NCBI GenBank assembly: GCA_900769035.1
Contig: CAAGFD010000220.1
Span: forward strand, 1-21,517
Direction of reading: 5' to 3'
From: Bacteroidales bacterium
GTDB taxonomy: Bacteria; Bacteroidota; Bacteroidia; Bacteroidales; Paludibacteraceae
Length of the DNA: 21,517 nucleotides
Part shown: positions 6,381-15,168 of the stretch, piece after piece
Layout: every line of letters begins with the position of its first letter
Numbering within the stretch: position 1 is the first letter of the stretch
The notes under the pieces: model-generated
What the model saw: the letters and a program-made list of their open reading frames with translations, nothing else
Told to the model about the DNA's origin: nothing
The model's database searches: none
Program-made: the position numbers and the translations under genes

Positions 6381-6428
6381 ATAAAAAAGTAAATGCATAT
6401 AAAACAATAAGTTATTATATGCATTTAC
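6381..6428 (-). terminator. Terminator of the AsmA-like gene: perfect 14-bp inverted repeat plus T-run
   Basis: GTAAATGCATATAA (6389-6402) and its exact complement TTATATGCATTTAC (6415-6428) flank a 12-nt loop. On the minus strand the hairpin is followed by TTTTTTATTT, so it fits a Rho-independent terminator about 50 bp after the stop at 6476. The stem is unusually AT-rich, so a regulatory role is not excluded. Confidence 0.65.
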
Positions 6429-6475
6429 CTAAATATACTACAAAACAAAGATAGTAATAAATATGGAAAGCGATG

Positions 6476-9400
6476 CTATTTTACATTATCTTTTAAAGCA
6501 TCTGAGATAAGTTTTTTCAGAGATAAAATTCTCTCGTCAGTAGGTTTTCTCTTATCCGGTTTATAAAGAGCCTTATACTGGCAAGGCACTAATTTAAACT
6601 TCATATCATCGAAATTACCTTTAATATCCAATCCCAATCGCACAGGAAGCGGACAATCGGTAAGAGAAATATGGTAGTTAAAATTATTCTCTAAAGTATG
6701 TCGACCTGCCAAAACAGCTTGCCATTTATCCATAGAGATAAGGAACGGGTATATATCTATTTCGTTTCTAAATACCGTCATTTCTACAGAGAGCGAATCC
6801 ACTATATTTTTAGTTTTCTTACTAAACATAAGGTATTTGGCAATAGTGGAGAAAGTTTCATTATCAAGGAGGACCAAATCTTTTCCTTCGAGAGCTGCTG
6901 CGGCTCTAAGAGTGGACATCTTAGGTTCGTATTTCGCATTCAAATAGGTTTCGGCAGCTATATGGAATTCGGCTTTACCCTCAAAAGATTTAAGCATAGG
7001 CACGATAGTATCCACTGCAGGAATAAGATTTATAAGTTCCTTTATATCTATCTTCAACAAATGGAAATCCAAGCCACAGAAAAGATGATTACGACGGTCG
7101 GAGCGATAAAGACCTGTCAACTGCATTTCGGCAGCATCGCTAGTAAAGCCCATCTGCTCTACAATAGCAACACCATCACGAACAGTAAGTTTACCCTTAA
7201 CGTCATTAATAAGTTTATTATTAAAAATAGCGTTTTTGATAGAGGTATTAAGGGCGATACTCACACCTTTAGGCACCATAAACGGGTCACCTTCTTCTTT
7301 GCTTACGCTGTCTGTAGTCACTAATTGATCAGCATCTTGATTGCTTGGAACGGAGTCTGTTGAACCAAAGCCATTGACAAGCTCCATAAGCTGGTCGACA
7401 TTAGTAATTTCGGATACGAAATCCAAATTTGCACGAAGCAAACCTTGGTCGGTCATGTAATTTTTCAAGTTCGTTATATTACCCGAAAGGTTGAAATCGG
7501 AATCATCGATAACTATTCTCGACTTCTCTATATCAAAATTATTTGGACGGAATTTAAATCTGATTTCCGGCACAGATATTTTTGAAGCAATTGGTGAATA
7601 GTTGATATTACCATTATTAAAATCGACAAAAGCAACCGGATTCCATTGTGCTAGAATATTTGACTCAGTATCATCGTAGTCAGCAGAAGCTTTGACAAGA
7701 ATTTTTTTAGTATCTACAGCAAGAAGTTTTCCTAATTTAACATCGATAGCATTACTATTGTAATTTAACTTAACAGCAGGATTGAGTTTGTTTTTAGATG
7801 ATGGTAACACAACAATACTACCCACCGGTTTAGCAATATCAAAAGAGATAGTATCCATATTACCGTACAAACGATGAAAATCAAAATCACAAACAGCAGA
7901 AATAAACTTAGTAGTATCGAGAAAATTTCCGAGACCGATTTTCAAATCTGTATTATTAATATCGGCATTTAATTGCAGATTATCAGCATTAAGCTTTAAA
8001 TCTGTAGCTTTCAATTCCGCTTGTAATAGTTCTTTAAAAAGTTTGTTTTCCTTCTTTTTCGGACTTGGTAAAAGCAATGAAATAGAACCTTTAGAGTCGT
8101 TAATTTTTATACTATCATCATAAACAACATCAAGATCTGAATAATTAAAATTACCGTTAGCGATTATCTTTTCCAATTTTAAATCCATTGCATCTTGTAG
8201 TGCAAACTTAGCTTTAATATCGGCAATAACATCCCCTTTCATAGCGACGGGTAAATCGTTCGGCAAAACAGGGGATAAATCAGATAAATTTAACTTTCCA
8301 TTTAACTTAAGGTCGCACAACATTTTACCCAATACATCATCTACTTTTCCGGAACCGGAAAGGGCAATATTATCAGCTAATAAAGAGAGGTTATCAATAC
8401 TAACGGCAGAAATAGAGGAGTCGTTAAGATTGATATTGGCTACAATATCAGTATTTATTTTAGATAACGTATATGGTATAATAGGATAAGCAACATTACC
8501 ATCGGAAAGATTAATCTTTGCAAAAATCAGTGGAAATGATTTATCGGAATATACACCTTTTGCAGATCCGGATAGAGATAATTTTCCTGAGGCTGATAAA
8601 TCTTTTATATAACTATGATAGCAATCAGGCACAAAAGCCAATAAATCTTCGAGAGCCCATTTATTGGTTTTGAAATCTACATCCATATTAATATTGCCCT
8701 TATCATCAAGCAGTTGTACATTACCATTAATATCTATATCGAAATTATCTGCACTTAATACAGCATTTTTCAGATTTATCATCATCAAATCGAAATTCAT
8801 TTCAAAAGGGGCATCAATATTAAGAGCAATATTTTTTATTAATGTATCTTTATTTAAAGCCATAGTATTGTTTGGCAAGGCAAGGGAAGTTTGTCCGGTA
8901 AAGTGGTTATCTTTCAAATCACCGGAAATTTTCAGATTACAGCCATTTATATTAGCAAAAATTGCCGTTGAATCGGAGTACGATGCCACTACCCTACCCA
9001 AAGAGATGTCACCATCGATATTACCGTCAGCATTTTCGAGACGAACTTTAACAGATGCATTTATGTTATCAACAGTAGCCTCAATACCAGCACTTTGGTC
9101 AACATACGAAGCGCTGACGTCTTTAACAACCAATTTATCAATATTAAGTAATTCAAAGAGGTCGGACAAAGAAGTAGAGGTTGTATCATCTTCTATATCA
9201 GGTGAGGAATTAATAACGAATACATCGAAATTAGCTTTACCGATGGAGTCTACAAAAATATTTGCATCAGCATCGGACAAAGTAATTTTATTGACGATAA
9301 TATTATCATTAAAGAGAAACTCTTTCACGTTCACGGATGCGTACAAATCTCTCACAGAGAGAAGAGTATCATTATTTAAAGTTACAGAGTCGTTAATAAG

Positions 9401-9628
9401 CTTTAAATCAGTAACATGAATTGAGAAATCAGGAAAAGAGGAGAAAAAAGTAAGGTCAACGGTATCCAATTCAAAATCACATATAATATAATTACCGGCA
9501 ATATCACGTACAATAGGTGTTAATTTAGAAGATGTAAAGATGATATTACAAATAATTACGGCAGCAATTATCACCACCAGTATTAATGATGACACCACTA
9601 TAGCGAATACCTTAAAAAACTTTTTCAT
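6476..9628 (-). CDS. AsmA-family envelope protein
   Basis: Large protein of 1050 residues. One N-terminal membrane helix (about 4-32, after MKKFFKVF) anchors it in the inner membrane, and the rest is predicted periplasmic. The body is a long series of beta strands with repeated Asp/Asn-rich turns and short 'LSGSAKG', 'LSGSGKV', 'LSGNITN' type elements, typical of the AsmA/TamB/YhdP beta-groove superfamily. The start (FDLDTVDLTFFSSFP-like, FELDTVDLTFFSSFPDF here) and the C-terminal part (GLDIKGNFDDMKFKLVP) match AsmA-like proteins of Bacteroidota. Family members are implicated in moving phospholipid between inner and outer membrane; the exact role here is inference. It lies 24 bp downstream of a small lipoprotein gene on the same strand, so the two are probably co-transcribed. 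Long plus-strand frames inside it are antisense shadows. Confidence 0.88.
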   Translation of the reverse strand: MKKFFKVFAIVVSSLILVVIIAAVIICNIIFTSSKLTPIVRDIAGNYIICDFELDTVDLTFFSSFPDFSIHVTDLKLINDSVTLNNDTLLSVRDLYASVNVKEFLFNDNIIVNKITLSDADANIFVDSIGKANFDVFVINSSPDIEDDTTSTSLSDLFELLNIDKLVVKDVSASYVDQSAGIEATVDNINASVKVRLENADGNIDGDISLGRVVASYSDSTAIFANINGCNLKISGDLKDNHFTGQTSLALPNNTMALNKDTLIKNIALNIDAPFEMNFDLMMINLKNAVLSADNFDIDINGNVQLLDDKGNINMDVDFKTNKWALEDLLAFVPDCYHSYIKDLSASGKLSLSGSAKGVYSDKSFPLIFAKINLSDGNVAYPIIPYTLSKINTDIVANINLNDSSISAVSIDNLSLLADNIALSGSGKVDDVLGKMLCDLKLNGKLNLSDLSPVLPNDLPVAMKGDVIADIKAKFALQDAMDLKLEKIIANGNFNYSDLDVVYDDSIKINDSKGSISLLLPSPKKKENKLFKELLQAELKATDLKLNADNLQLNADINNTDLKIGLGNFLDTTKFISAVCDFDFHRLYGNMDTISFDIAKPVGSIVVLPSSKNKLNPAVKLNYNSNAIDVKLGKLLAVDTKKILVKASADYDDTESNILAQWNPVAFVDFNNGNINYSPIASKISVPEIRFKFRPNNFDIEKSRIVIDDSDFNLSGNITNLKNYMTDQGLLRANLDFVSEITNVDQLMELVNGFGSTDSVPSNQDADQLVTTDSVSKEEGDPFMVPKGVSIALNTSIKNAIFNNKLINDVKGKLTVRDGVAIVEQMGFTSDAAEMQLTGLYRSDRRNHLFCGLDFHLLKIDIKELINLIPAVDTIVPMLKSFEGKAEFHIAAETYLNAKYEPKMSTLRAAAALEGKDLVLLDNETFSTIAKYLMFSKKTKNIVDSLSVEMTVFRNEIDIYPFLISMDKWQAVLAGRHTLENNFNYHISLTDCPLPVRLGLDIKGNFDDMKFKLVPCQYKALYKPDKRKPTDERILSLKKLISDALKDNVK

Positions 9629-9652
9629 AACGTTTTGTGAGTTGATTGATTA

Positions 9653-10021
9653 TTATTCAACGCGTGTAAAATAATGCTTTACTCCATAATCATCTTCGTA
9701 AACCAAAGAGACGGAGTTAAGTTGGGTAATACTGTACACTTTAGGTATTCTACCACCCATTTCCATCAGATGAACTTGAGTAAGAATGTTATTATCCGTT
9801 ATTGACCACTCAAACTGTTGGCGTTCATCTTCAGTAACATCATCGGCTTCGTCCCAAGTATAACCGCTACCACCGGCTTCATACACCTCGTATAACGAAC
9901 CGCTTTTCCATCTACCGATAAGCAAATTCTCGTCAACAATAAGAGTTTCACCACCGCAATTAGAGAAAAGTATTGCAGTTAAAATCAATAATGAAAAAAT
10001 AATTAAATGTCTATTTTTCAT
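9653..10021 (-). CDS. Small lipoprotein, lipocalin-like
   Basis: 122 residues. Residues 1-21 form a lipoprotein signal with a lipobox-like LFSNC, so C22 is the probable lipidated Cys; the Asn before it is less usual. The rest contains LIGRWKSG near 34-41 followed by an acidic segment, then short strands (QFEWSITDNNILTQVHL, KVYSITQLNSVSLVYEDD) ending in HYFTRVE. This 'GxW ... strand-rich ... Y-F-x-R' layout is that of small lipocalin-like lipoproteins common in Bacteroidota. The ligand is unknown. It sits between a T9SS-sorted protein (separated by a terminator) and the AsmA-like gene (24 bp downstream, probably co-transcribed). No clear promoter is visible in the short upstream gap. Confidence 0.75.
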   Translation of the reverse strand: MKNRHLIIFSLLILTAILFSNCGGETLIVDENLLIGRWKSGSLYEVYEAGGSGYTWDEADDVTEDERQQFEWSITDNNILTQVHLMEMGGRIPKVYSITQLNSVSLVYEDDYGVKHYFTRVE

Positions 10022-10030
10022 AATAAGGAT

Positions 10031-10072
10031 AAATAAAAAGGGCTCATTCTGAAAGTCATTTCAAAACAAGCC
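10031..10072 (-). terminator. Terminator between the T9SS cargo gene and the small lipoprotein gene
   Basis: A 14-bp stem (10041-10054 with 10059-10072, three G-U pairs when read as minus-strand RNA), 4-nt loop, followed on the minus strand by CTTTTTATTT. It separates the upstream gene from the lipoprotein/AsmA pair. Confidence 0.75.
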
Positions 10073-10091
10073 TATGGTAAATGAATAAAAA

Positions 10092-10829
10092 TTACTTAAC
10101 TATAAATTTTGAAGCTCCATAAGAGGTACGAATAATGTATATACCCTTGTTGAGCTCGGAGATATTAATTTTATTATTATAAGAATAACCTTTAAGCAAA
10201 CGGGCACCGGTAATAGAGAATATTTCGTAGTACTCGTTATCCGGAATATTGGTATAGAGTAAATCTGCATCGACAGAAACATTAACGTTGTTAGAATTGC
10301 TTGTAGCAGATGAACTGCGATCGACAGAAGAGACGCGAACCGATTTGAGAACAATGTTTTGAGCGGCACCATTTACACGCGGAAAAGAATTCAATTCCAC
10401 TTTTATACACTCTATATCAGAGTTTGTACTGCTTAACTTAACGGAGTAGTGACCGGCAGATTTTAAAGTATTGGCTGTAATAAACTTAACGTCGACCACT
10501 GCACTATCTCTATTAAGCGCGTAGACAATAAAAATAGTATCACTCTTAGTTGATTTTTTATTAGGAATCAAGCCGGAAATTATTAAATCTACTTTAACAT
10601 CCGATGCAGAATGGACAGAGGGAGAGTAAAGGGCAACGTTATCGGCAGTAAGATATAAAGCACCTGACGAATGCCAGGAGATATGGTTTACACTACGGCT
10701 TTCAGAAACGAAACTCCAACCATTCGGCAACTCGTTATCAAAATCGGCAACCGTCATAACATCATTTTGCGGAAATACCGTAAAAGTAATAATAAAAAAT
10801 GCTATAAAAGAGAGTATGATTTTTTTCAT
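10092..10829 (-). CDS. Secreted protein with type IX secretion C-terminal sorting domain
   Basis: 245 residues. Signal peptide at 1-20 (ends TVFPQ). Residues about 25-170 form a beta-rich domain starting VADFDNELPNGWSFV and including WHSSGALYLTADNVALYSPSV, similar to jelly-roll 'choice-of-anchor' domains of secreted Bacteroidota proteins. A Ser/Asn-rich linker (about 172-187) follows. The C-terminal segment (about 193-245) has the hallmarks of the type A T9SS sorting signal: YYEIFSITGARLLKG, then INISELNKGIYIIR, ending in SKFIVK. It should be exported by Sec, then carried over the outer membrane by T9SS and attached to the surface or released. No catalytic motif is visible. A possible TAnnTTTG box lies at 10838-10845, just before the start. 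Confidence 0.85.
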   Translation of the reverse strand: MKKIILSFIAFFIITFTVFPQNDVMTVADFDNELPNGWSFVSESRSVNHISWHSSGALYLTADNVALYSPSVHSASDVKVDLIISGLIPNKKSTKSDTIFIVYALNRDSAVVDVKFITANTLKSAGHYSVKLSSTNSDIECIKVELNSFPRVNGAAQNIVLKSVRVSSVDRSSSATSNSNNVNVSVDADLLYTNIPDNEYYEIFSITGARLLKGYSYNNKINISELNKGIYIIRTSYGASKFIVK

Positions 10830-10837
10830 ATTGTCAA

Positions 10838-10845
10838 CAAATTTA
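10838..10845 (-). promoter_or_regulatory. Possible -7 box for the T9SS cargo gene
   Basis: Minus-strand TAAATTTG fits TAnnTTTG, but no -33 element lies at the usual distance, and the leader would be only a few nt. Weak call. Confidence 0.3.
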
Positions 10846-10982
10846 TAACTTATAGATTATATATAAATCTAATTATCAAACACTTAACTTGTGATAATTA
10901 ATATCAATTATCAATCGTAAAAGTAGTATTTATTTTTTACTTCTACAATGATTTGACTTAATTTTTTTCGAATGGTTTAAAC

Positions 10983-11016
10983 AAAAAAAAGAGCGAAAGC
11001 AAATGCTTTCGCTCTT
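10983..11016 (-). terminator. Rho-independent terminator of the two-domain lipoprotein gene
   Basis: A 12-bp perfect stem (core GAGCGAAAGC / GCTTTCGCTC), 4-nt loop, followed on the minus strand by eight T. It starts 22 bp after the stop codon at 11038. Confidence 0.92.
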
Positions 11017-11037
11017 AATAAATATGATGTTAAAAAA

Positions 11038-12138
11038 TTATTTTAAACAAGCAGGACGTTGAATTAAAGAACGAGAAACGCCAGCCTTTCTTGCGAAAGG
11101 TTTGATGTTTGCAGGAGCTTTTGAATATGCAGGAGCTTCCTCTGTAGCTGTATAAGAAGCTTGAAGAGTAGAACCGAAGTGAGAAGTAAAGTTACCGGTA
11201 AAGTTAGAACCGTTAACTGTTAATGTACCACTTGCAATGAACCAAATGTCAACGATATAACCATCTTCATCTGTAGTACCCCAGAATGAATAGTAAACAT
11301 ATCCGTCTGCAGCACCAGGAGAAGCAGTCATTGTACCATTTTCGTTAGAATCAGATACGGTATAAGTACCTGTAGCATCTGTTGCATTATCAGAATAGAA
11401 AGTAGCACCTAACATATACTCATCTTTTTGAGCTTTAAGAAGCCAGCAAGAGTATTGACTATCGTATTGCATTTCGCAAGAAGTAAATGCGATAGTTTGT
11501 TGAGTAGCTTCTGTACTTTCATATTCATATGGATCTTCCGGTTCCGGCCATTCATAATTTTGAATATTCAAAGCGCCATCGAAAGAATATTTAGCTGTAG
11601 TGTTATCATCAAATGTAACGTTAAGAGTAATTTTAGAAACATTACCTTCGTAAGCAACTGTCATTTCACCACCAACTACATATTTGGTGAGAGTATCAGT
11701 AGCTGAAATTCTAAAAATATAAGTACCTACAGGAACTACATAAACGCCAGGCATACCATATTCAGCAAGAACGTCGTATTCCCAACCTGCTACAAGCATA
11801 TTTTGAGTAGGGTTATTTTCAAAAGTGAAATCTACAACAGGATAAGAGCCTGCAGGAATTTGAGCTGAAGTAGCTTCAGGAGCAACAATTTGAAGGCTTA
11901 AAGCATCGCCTTCACCTGTGAATGCACCTTGATCATCTACATCGAGATTTCCAGTCATAAATACTACAGAATATTCACCATAAGGGTGATCATTCTCTGA
12001 ATCTACATGGTTTGAATAGAACATACCATCCCAGTAATTCATAGGAGTACCAGGATCTTCTCCATGGTTAGGAGGACAAGCAGTAAATAAAACTGCAACG
12101 CTAAGCAAAGTAGCAAAAAATAACGTTAGTTTTTTCAT
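11038..12138 (-). CDS. Unrecognised lipoprotein with two related beta domains and a basic tail
   Basis: 366 residues. Lipoprotein signal at 1-20 with lipobox LFTAC, so C21 should be lipidated; PPNHGEDPG follows. Two beta-rich halves (about 36-200 and 208-340) are joined by a Pro/Glu-rich linker (YEWPEPEDPYEYES). They share a weak pattern: a G-[ST]-Y-x-V strand (AGSYPVVDF, TGTYTVSDS), a Gly-rich turn with VYVV or VYYS, and a closing strand pair (FDDNTTAKYSFDGAL, FGSTLQASYTATEE). This suggests an internal duplication. The last ~28 residues are basic (NIKPFARKAGVSRSLIQRPACLK), quite unlike the acidic body. I do not know the function; outer-membrane or surface lipoprotein is the likely location. 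It has its own promoter (12222-12253) and terminator, so it is monocistronic. Confidence 0.75.
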   Translation of the reverse strand: MKKLTLFFATLLSVAVLFTACPPNHGEDPGTPMNYWDGMFYSNHVDSENDHPYGEYSVVFMTGNLDVDDQGAFTGEGDALSLQIVAPEATSAQIPAGSYPVVDFTFENNPTQNMLVAGWEYDVLAEYGMPGVYVVPVGTYIFRISATDTLTKYVVGGEMTVAYEGNVSKITLNVTFDDNTTAKYSFDGALNIQNYEWPEPEDPYEYESTEATQQTIAFTSCEMQYDSQYSCWLLKAQKDEYMLGATFYSDNATDATGTYTVSDSNENGTMTASPGAADGYVYYSFWGTTDEDGYIVDIWFIASGTLTVNGSNFTGNFTSHFGSTLQASYTATEEAPAYSKAPANIKPFARKAGVSRSLIQRPACLK

Positions 12139-12221
12139 TGTTTAATTTGATTTATTAGTTAGTAATAAATATAAAGTCTTAACATCGACTACTACCCGAG
12201 AAATAGGTAATATTGACGGCA

Positions 12222-12253
12222 CAAAGGTAATAATATATTTGTATTACACCAAA
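12222..12253 (-). promoter_or_regulatory. Promoter of the two-domain lipoprotein gene
   Basis: Minus-strand TTTG (plus 12250-12253) and TACCTTTG (plus 12222-12229) with exactly 20 bp between them. The leader is about 80 nt. Confidence 0.75.
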
Positions 12254-12410
12254 AAAATCAAAAAAAAATTTCAGCAAAAATTCGCAAGTAAAAATAAGTA
12301 TCAACTAATAAAATACAAAACAAATAGTTATGCGATCATACCCTCTGAAAAGAAGTCTCTTTTCACAAAAAATAAAAGAAAAACATCGCAGATAATTCAA
12401 TATAAAATAG

Positions 12411-12419
12411 TATCTTTGC
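12411..12419 (+). promoter_or_regulatory. -7 box of the nqr operon promoter
   Basis: TATCTTTGC, a perfect TAnnTTTG, the same 9-mer as the cdd -7 box. I see no good TTG at the usual -33 distance, so the promoter may be weak or depend on an activator. Confidence 0.6.
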
Positions 12420-12562
12420 AAACTGTGTACAATGGAATATCATTTTGCTGACACATTCAAGGTAACATCGTGATTTATAATATATTATACGAATCTATAA
12501 GCATTATAAACACATTAATTACCCACACATAAATATGCATATTATAACATATTTTCGATTAT

Positions 12563-13915
12563 ATGAACACGATTAAATTAAAAAAAGGCTTAGACATTCT
12601 AATATCAGGAGCCGCCGATGAACAAAATATCGGTGAAATTATTTCTAAAGAGATAGGAATAGTACCTGATTATTACGAAGGAATAGTGCCAAAAGTAGCA
12701 GTAAAAGAGGGAGACGAAGTTCAAATCGGCTCACCTGTATTTTACGACAAAGCGCATCCGGAGTTAAAGATAGTATCGCCGGTATGTGGAAAGGTAAAAG
12801 AAGTAGCTCGCGGAGAGCGTCGTAAGTTGCTTTATATTTTAATTGAGCGCAATGAATCAGAAAGTCAAGCAGAGCTTCCTGCTATTGACATGAACTCCGG
12901 CAAAGAAGCTATTCTCAATGCTATCTTAGCAGCAGGTTTCGGAGCTGTTATTCGTCAACGCCCTTATGATGTTATTGCCAACCCTACGGTAATGCCAAAA
13001 TCAATTTTCGTATCGGCATTCGATTCAGCACCATTAGCACCTGACTACGGATTTGCTTTACAAGGCAAAGAGAAAGCTATTCAAGCAGGTCTTACAGCAT
13101 TAAGCAAAATTGCGAAAGTGTATTATAATGTAAGCACTTCTACACCGGCTTCAATGCAAAGCATGAACGATGTAACGGTAACTGCATTTGAAGGAGCTCA
13201 CCCTGCAGGTAATGCAGGTGTACAAATTAACCATTTGGACCCTGTTAATAAAGGCGAAACAGTATGGACAATGAATGTACAAGACGTTGCCATGCTTGGT
13301 AATTACATTTTAACCGGCAAGCTCGATTTACGTAAGAATATTGCCGTTGTCGGACCAAAAGTAAAGAATCCGGCTTATGTAATTACTATGAACGGCTCTA
13401 TCATTTCAGAAATTACCGATGGTAATATAGTAAAAGACGAAACAATACGTGTAATCAACGGTAACCCGCTAACAGGATTAAAATCTGAAGAGAGAAGTTT
13501 CCTTTCTCCATTTGCAGGACAAGTAACTGTTATTGCAGAAGGCGACCATGCAGATGAATTATTAGGCTGGGCAATGCCACGACTCAATAAATTTTCCAAC
13601 ACCAATCTATTCTTCACAAAATTACAAAAGATGCTTTGTCGTAACAAGACATTCGATTTCGATGCCCGTATATGCGGTGGCGAAAGAGCATTTATTATGA
13701 GTGGAGAATACGACAGAGTATTCCCTATGGACATTATGCCGGAGCAACTTGTAAAAGCTATGATTGCCAAGAATTTGGACAAAATGGAGCAACTCGGAGC
13801 ATACGAAGTGGCACCGGAGGACTTTGCATTATGTGAATTTGTGTGCACATCCAAGATAGAGACACAACGCATTGTACGTGAAGCTCTTAACTACATGAGA
13901 AAAGAGTTGGAATAA
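12563..13915 (+). CDS. nqrA: Na+-translocating NADH:quinone reductase subunit A
   Basis: Cytoplasmic-side subunit of Na+-NQR, which oxidises NADH, reduces quinone and pumps sodium ions. 450 residues. It begins NTIKLKKGLDILISG as NqrA proteins do, followed by a biotinyl/lipoyl-like stretch (VKEGDEVQIGSPVFYDKAHPELKIVSPVCGKV), and has no membrane segments. NqrA shares ancestry with RnfC, but the iron-sulfur CxxCxxC motifs of RnfC are absent, and the following genes are nqrB-F, so this is Nqr rather than Rnf. First gene of a six-gene operon; 42 bp to nqrB. Confidence 0.95.
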   Translation: MNTIKLKKGLDILISGAADEQNIGEIISKEIGIVPDYYEGIVPKVAVKEGDEVQIGSPVFYDKAHPELKIVSPVCGKVKEVARGERRKLLYILIERNESESQAELPAIDMNSGKEAILNAILAAGFGAVIRQRPYDVIANPTVMPKSIFVSAFDSAPLAPDYGFALQGKEKAIQAGLTALSKIAKVYYNVSTSTPASMQSMNDVTVTAFEGAHPAGNAGVQINHLDPVNKGETVWTMNVQDVAMLGNYILTGKLDLRKNIAVVGPKVKNPAYVITMNGSIISEITDGNIVKDETIRVINGNPLTGLKSEERSFLSPFAGQVTVIAEGDHADELLGWAMPRLNKFSNTNLFFTKLQKMLCRNKTFDFDARICGGERAFIMSGEYDRVFPMDIMPEQLVKAMIAKNLDKMEQLGAYEVAPEDFALCEFVCTSKIETQRIVREALNYMRKELE

Positions 13916-13957
13916 TTAAAATAAGATTAAATAATAATATAACATATTACAAACGAT

Positions 13958-15157
13958 ATGAAATTTTTAAAAAACATTGTAGACAAAGTTGAACCAACCT
14001 TCTCTGAAGGGGGAAAACTTTCTATGTTTCATTCGGTATTCGATGGATTTAAGACTTTCTTATTCGTTCCAAACGAAACTTCAAAAAGAGGAACACACAT
14101 CCACGATGTAACCGACTCGAAACGTACAATGATAATGGTGGTAATAGCTGTAATTCCGGCATTACTCTTCGGTATGTGGAACGTAGGTTACCAACATTTC
14201 ATTGCAATAGGTCAGGAAGCGACATTTTGGACTGAGTTTGCCTTCGGACTTTTGGCATTATTGCCAACAATTATCGTATCTTATTTAGTTGGATTAGGCA
14301 TTGAATTCACCGTAGCCCAATTCAAAGGACACGAGATACAAGAAGGATTCCTGGTATCAGGTATTCTTATACCTATGATATTGCCTATCGACACTCCGCT
14401 TTGGATGGTAGCAATTGCGACAGCCTTTGCAGTAATATTTGCCAAAGAGGTATTTGGAGGAACGGGATATAATATTTTCAACGTAGCGTTAGTAGCACGT
14501 GCATTCTTATTCTTTGCATATCCTACAGCTATGAGTGGAGACCGCGTATGGGTACGTACAAGAGATGCCTTTTGGTGGGCAGCCGGCGATAAAGTAGACG
14601 GATTTTCAGGAGCGACTCCACTTGGTCAAGTAGCTACAACAGCCGGTGGATATGCCGGTATTACCGACACTATGGGTAATGACATCTCTTTTATGGATGC
14701 CTTTATCGGATGGATACCAGGTTCTGTAGGTGAGACATCTACAATAGCAATATTAATAGGAGCTGCAATACTCCTTATTACTCGAGTAGCAAGTTGGAAG
14801 ACTATGTTATCCGTATTTGTAGGAGGTGCCTTTACAGCTATCTTATTCAATCTGTTCGGCTCAGAGAGCAATGCAGTAGCTCAAATGCCTTGGTATATGC
14901 ACCTTGTATTGGGTGGTTTTGCATTCGGTGCCGTATTTATGGCAACAGACCCTGTAACATCTGCACGCACGGAAACCGGTAAATGGATTTACGGATTCCT
15001 TATCGGTGTAGTAGCAATTGTAATCAGAGTTCTCAATCCAGGATATCCGGAGGGTATGATGCTCGCCATCTTGTTTATGAATATCTTCGGATGCTTAATC
15101 GACTACTATGTAGTACAAGCCAATATCAACAAACGTCTAAAACGTGTTAAAAAATAA
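13958..15157 (+). CDS. nqrB: Na+-NQR subunit B
   Basis: Multi-spanning membrane subunit that carries covalently bound FMN and riboflavin and is central to the Na+ path. 399 residues, about ten hydrophobic segments. T220 in FSGATPLGQ is the residue expected to carry FMN by a phosphoester bond, in the SGAT motif. The N-terminal segment (KFLKNIVDKVEPTFSEGGKL) and the GTHIHDVTDSKRTMI motif before the first membrane helix are typical. Belongs to the NqrB/RnfD family; the Nqr assignment is secured by its neighbours. 11 bp separate it from nqrC. Confidence 0.96.
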   Translation: MKFLKNIVDKVEPTFSEGGKLSMFHSVFDGFKTFLFVPNETSKRGTHIHDVTDSKRTMIMVVIAVIPALLFGMWNVGYQHFIAIGQEATFWTEFAFGLLALLPTIIVSYLVGLGIEFTVAQFKGHEIQEGFLVSGILIPMILPIDTPLWMVAIATAFAVIFAKEVFGGTGYNIFNVALVARAFLFFAYPTAMSGDRVWVRTRDAFWWAAGDKVDGFSGATPLGQVATTAGGYAGITDTMGNDISFMDAFIGWIPGSVGETSTIAILIGAAILLITRVASWKTMLSVFVGGAFTAILFNLFGSESNAVAQMPWYMHLVLGGFAFGAVFMATDPVTSARTETGKWIYGFLIGVVAIVIRVLNPGYPEGMMLAILFMNIFGCLIDYYVVQANINKRLKRVKK

Positions 15158-15168
15158 TTGAATAGATT

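Larger units (their letters stand above)
12139..12562. other. Intergenic region with divergent promoters
   Basis: 424 bp between the lipoprotein gene (minus) and nqrA (plus). It holds a minus-strand promoter (12222-12253) and a plus-strand -7 box (12411-12419), giving nqrA a leader of about 135 nt. Two AT palindromes lie in that leader: TATAATATATTATA at 12476-12489 and ATATGCATAT near 12533-12542. The Lys-rich open frame 12239-12451 is not convincing as a gene because it spans the promoter elements and has no start signals. No known riboswitch fold is evident. Confidence 0.6.

Noticed and set aside
6357..6407. Longer N-terminus of thymidine kinase starting at 6407
   Set aside because: It adds a hydrophobic stretch unknown in the family and lies in the terminator region of the upstream gene; the ATG at 6356 fits better.
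6698..7324. 208-codon open frame on the plus strand
   Set aside because: Also antisense to the AsmA-like gene; composition rich in His, Phe and Cys without a recognisable motif.
8664..9419. 251-codon open frame on the plus strand
   Set aside because: Antisense to the AsmA-like gene, with Ser/Leu-rich translation, no domain and no start signals.
12239..12451. Lys-rich 70-codon frame upstream of nqrA
   Set aside because: Covers both divergent promoter elements, begins within a -33 region, and is poly-Lys because the DNA is A-rich.
12476..12489. 14-bp AT palindrome TATAATATATTATA in the nqr leader as an operator
   Set aside because: Pure A/T palindromes arise easily in this base composition, and no second copy or other support was seen.
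13375..13872. 165-codon open frame on the minus strand inside nqrA
   Set aside because: A shadow of a strongly conserved gene; no signals of its own.
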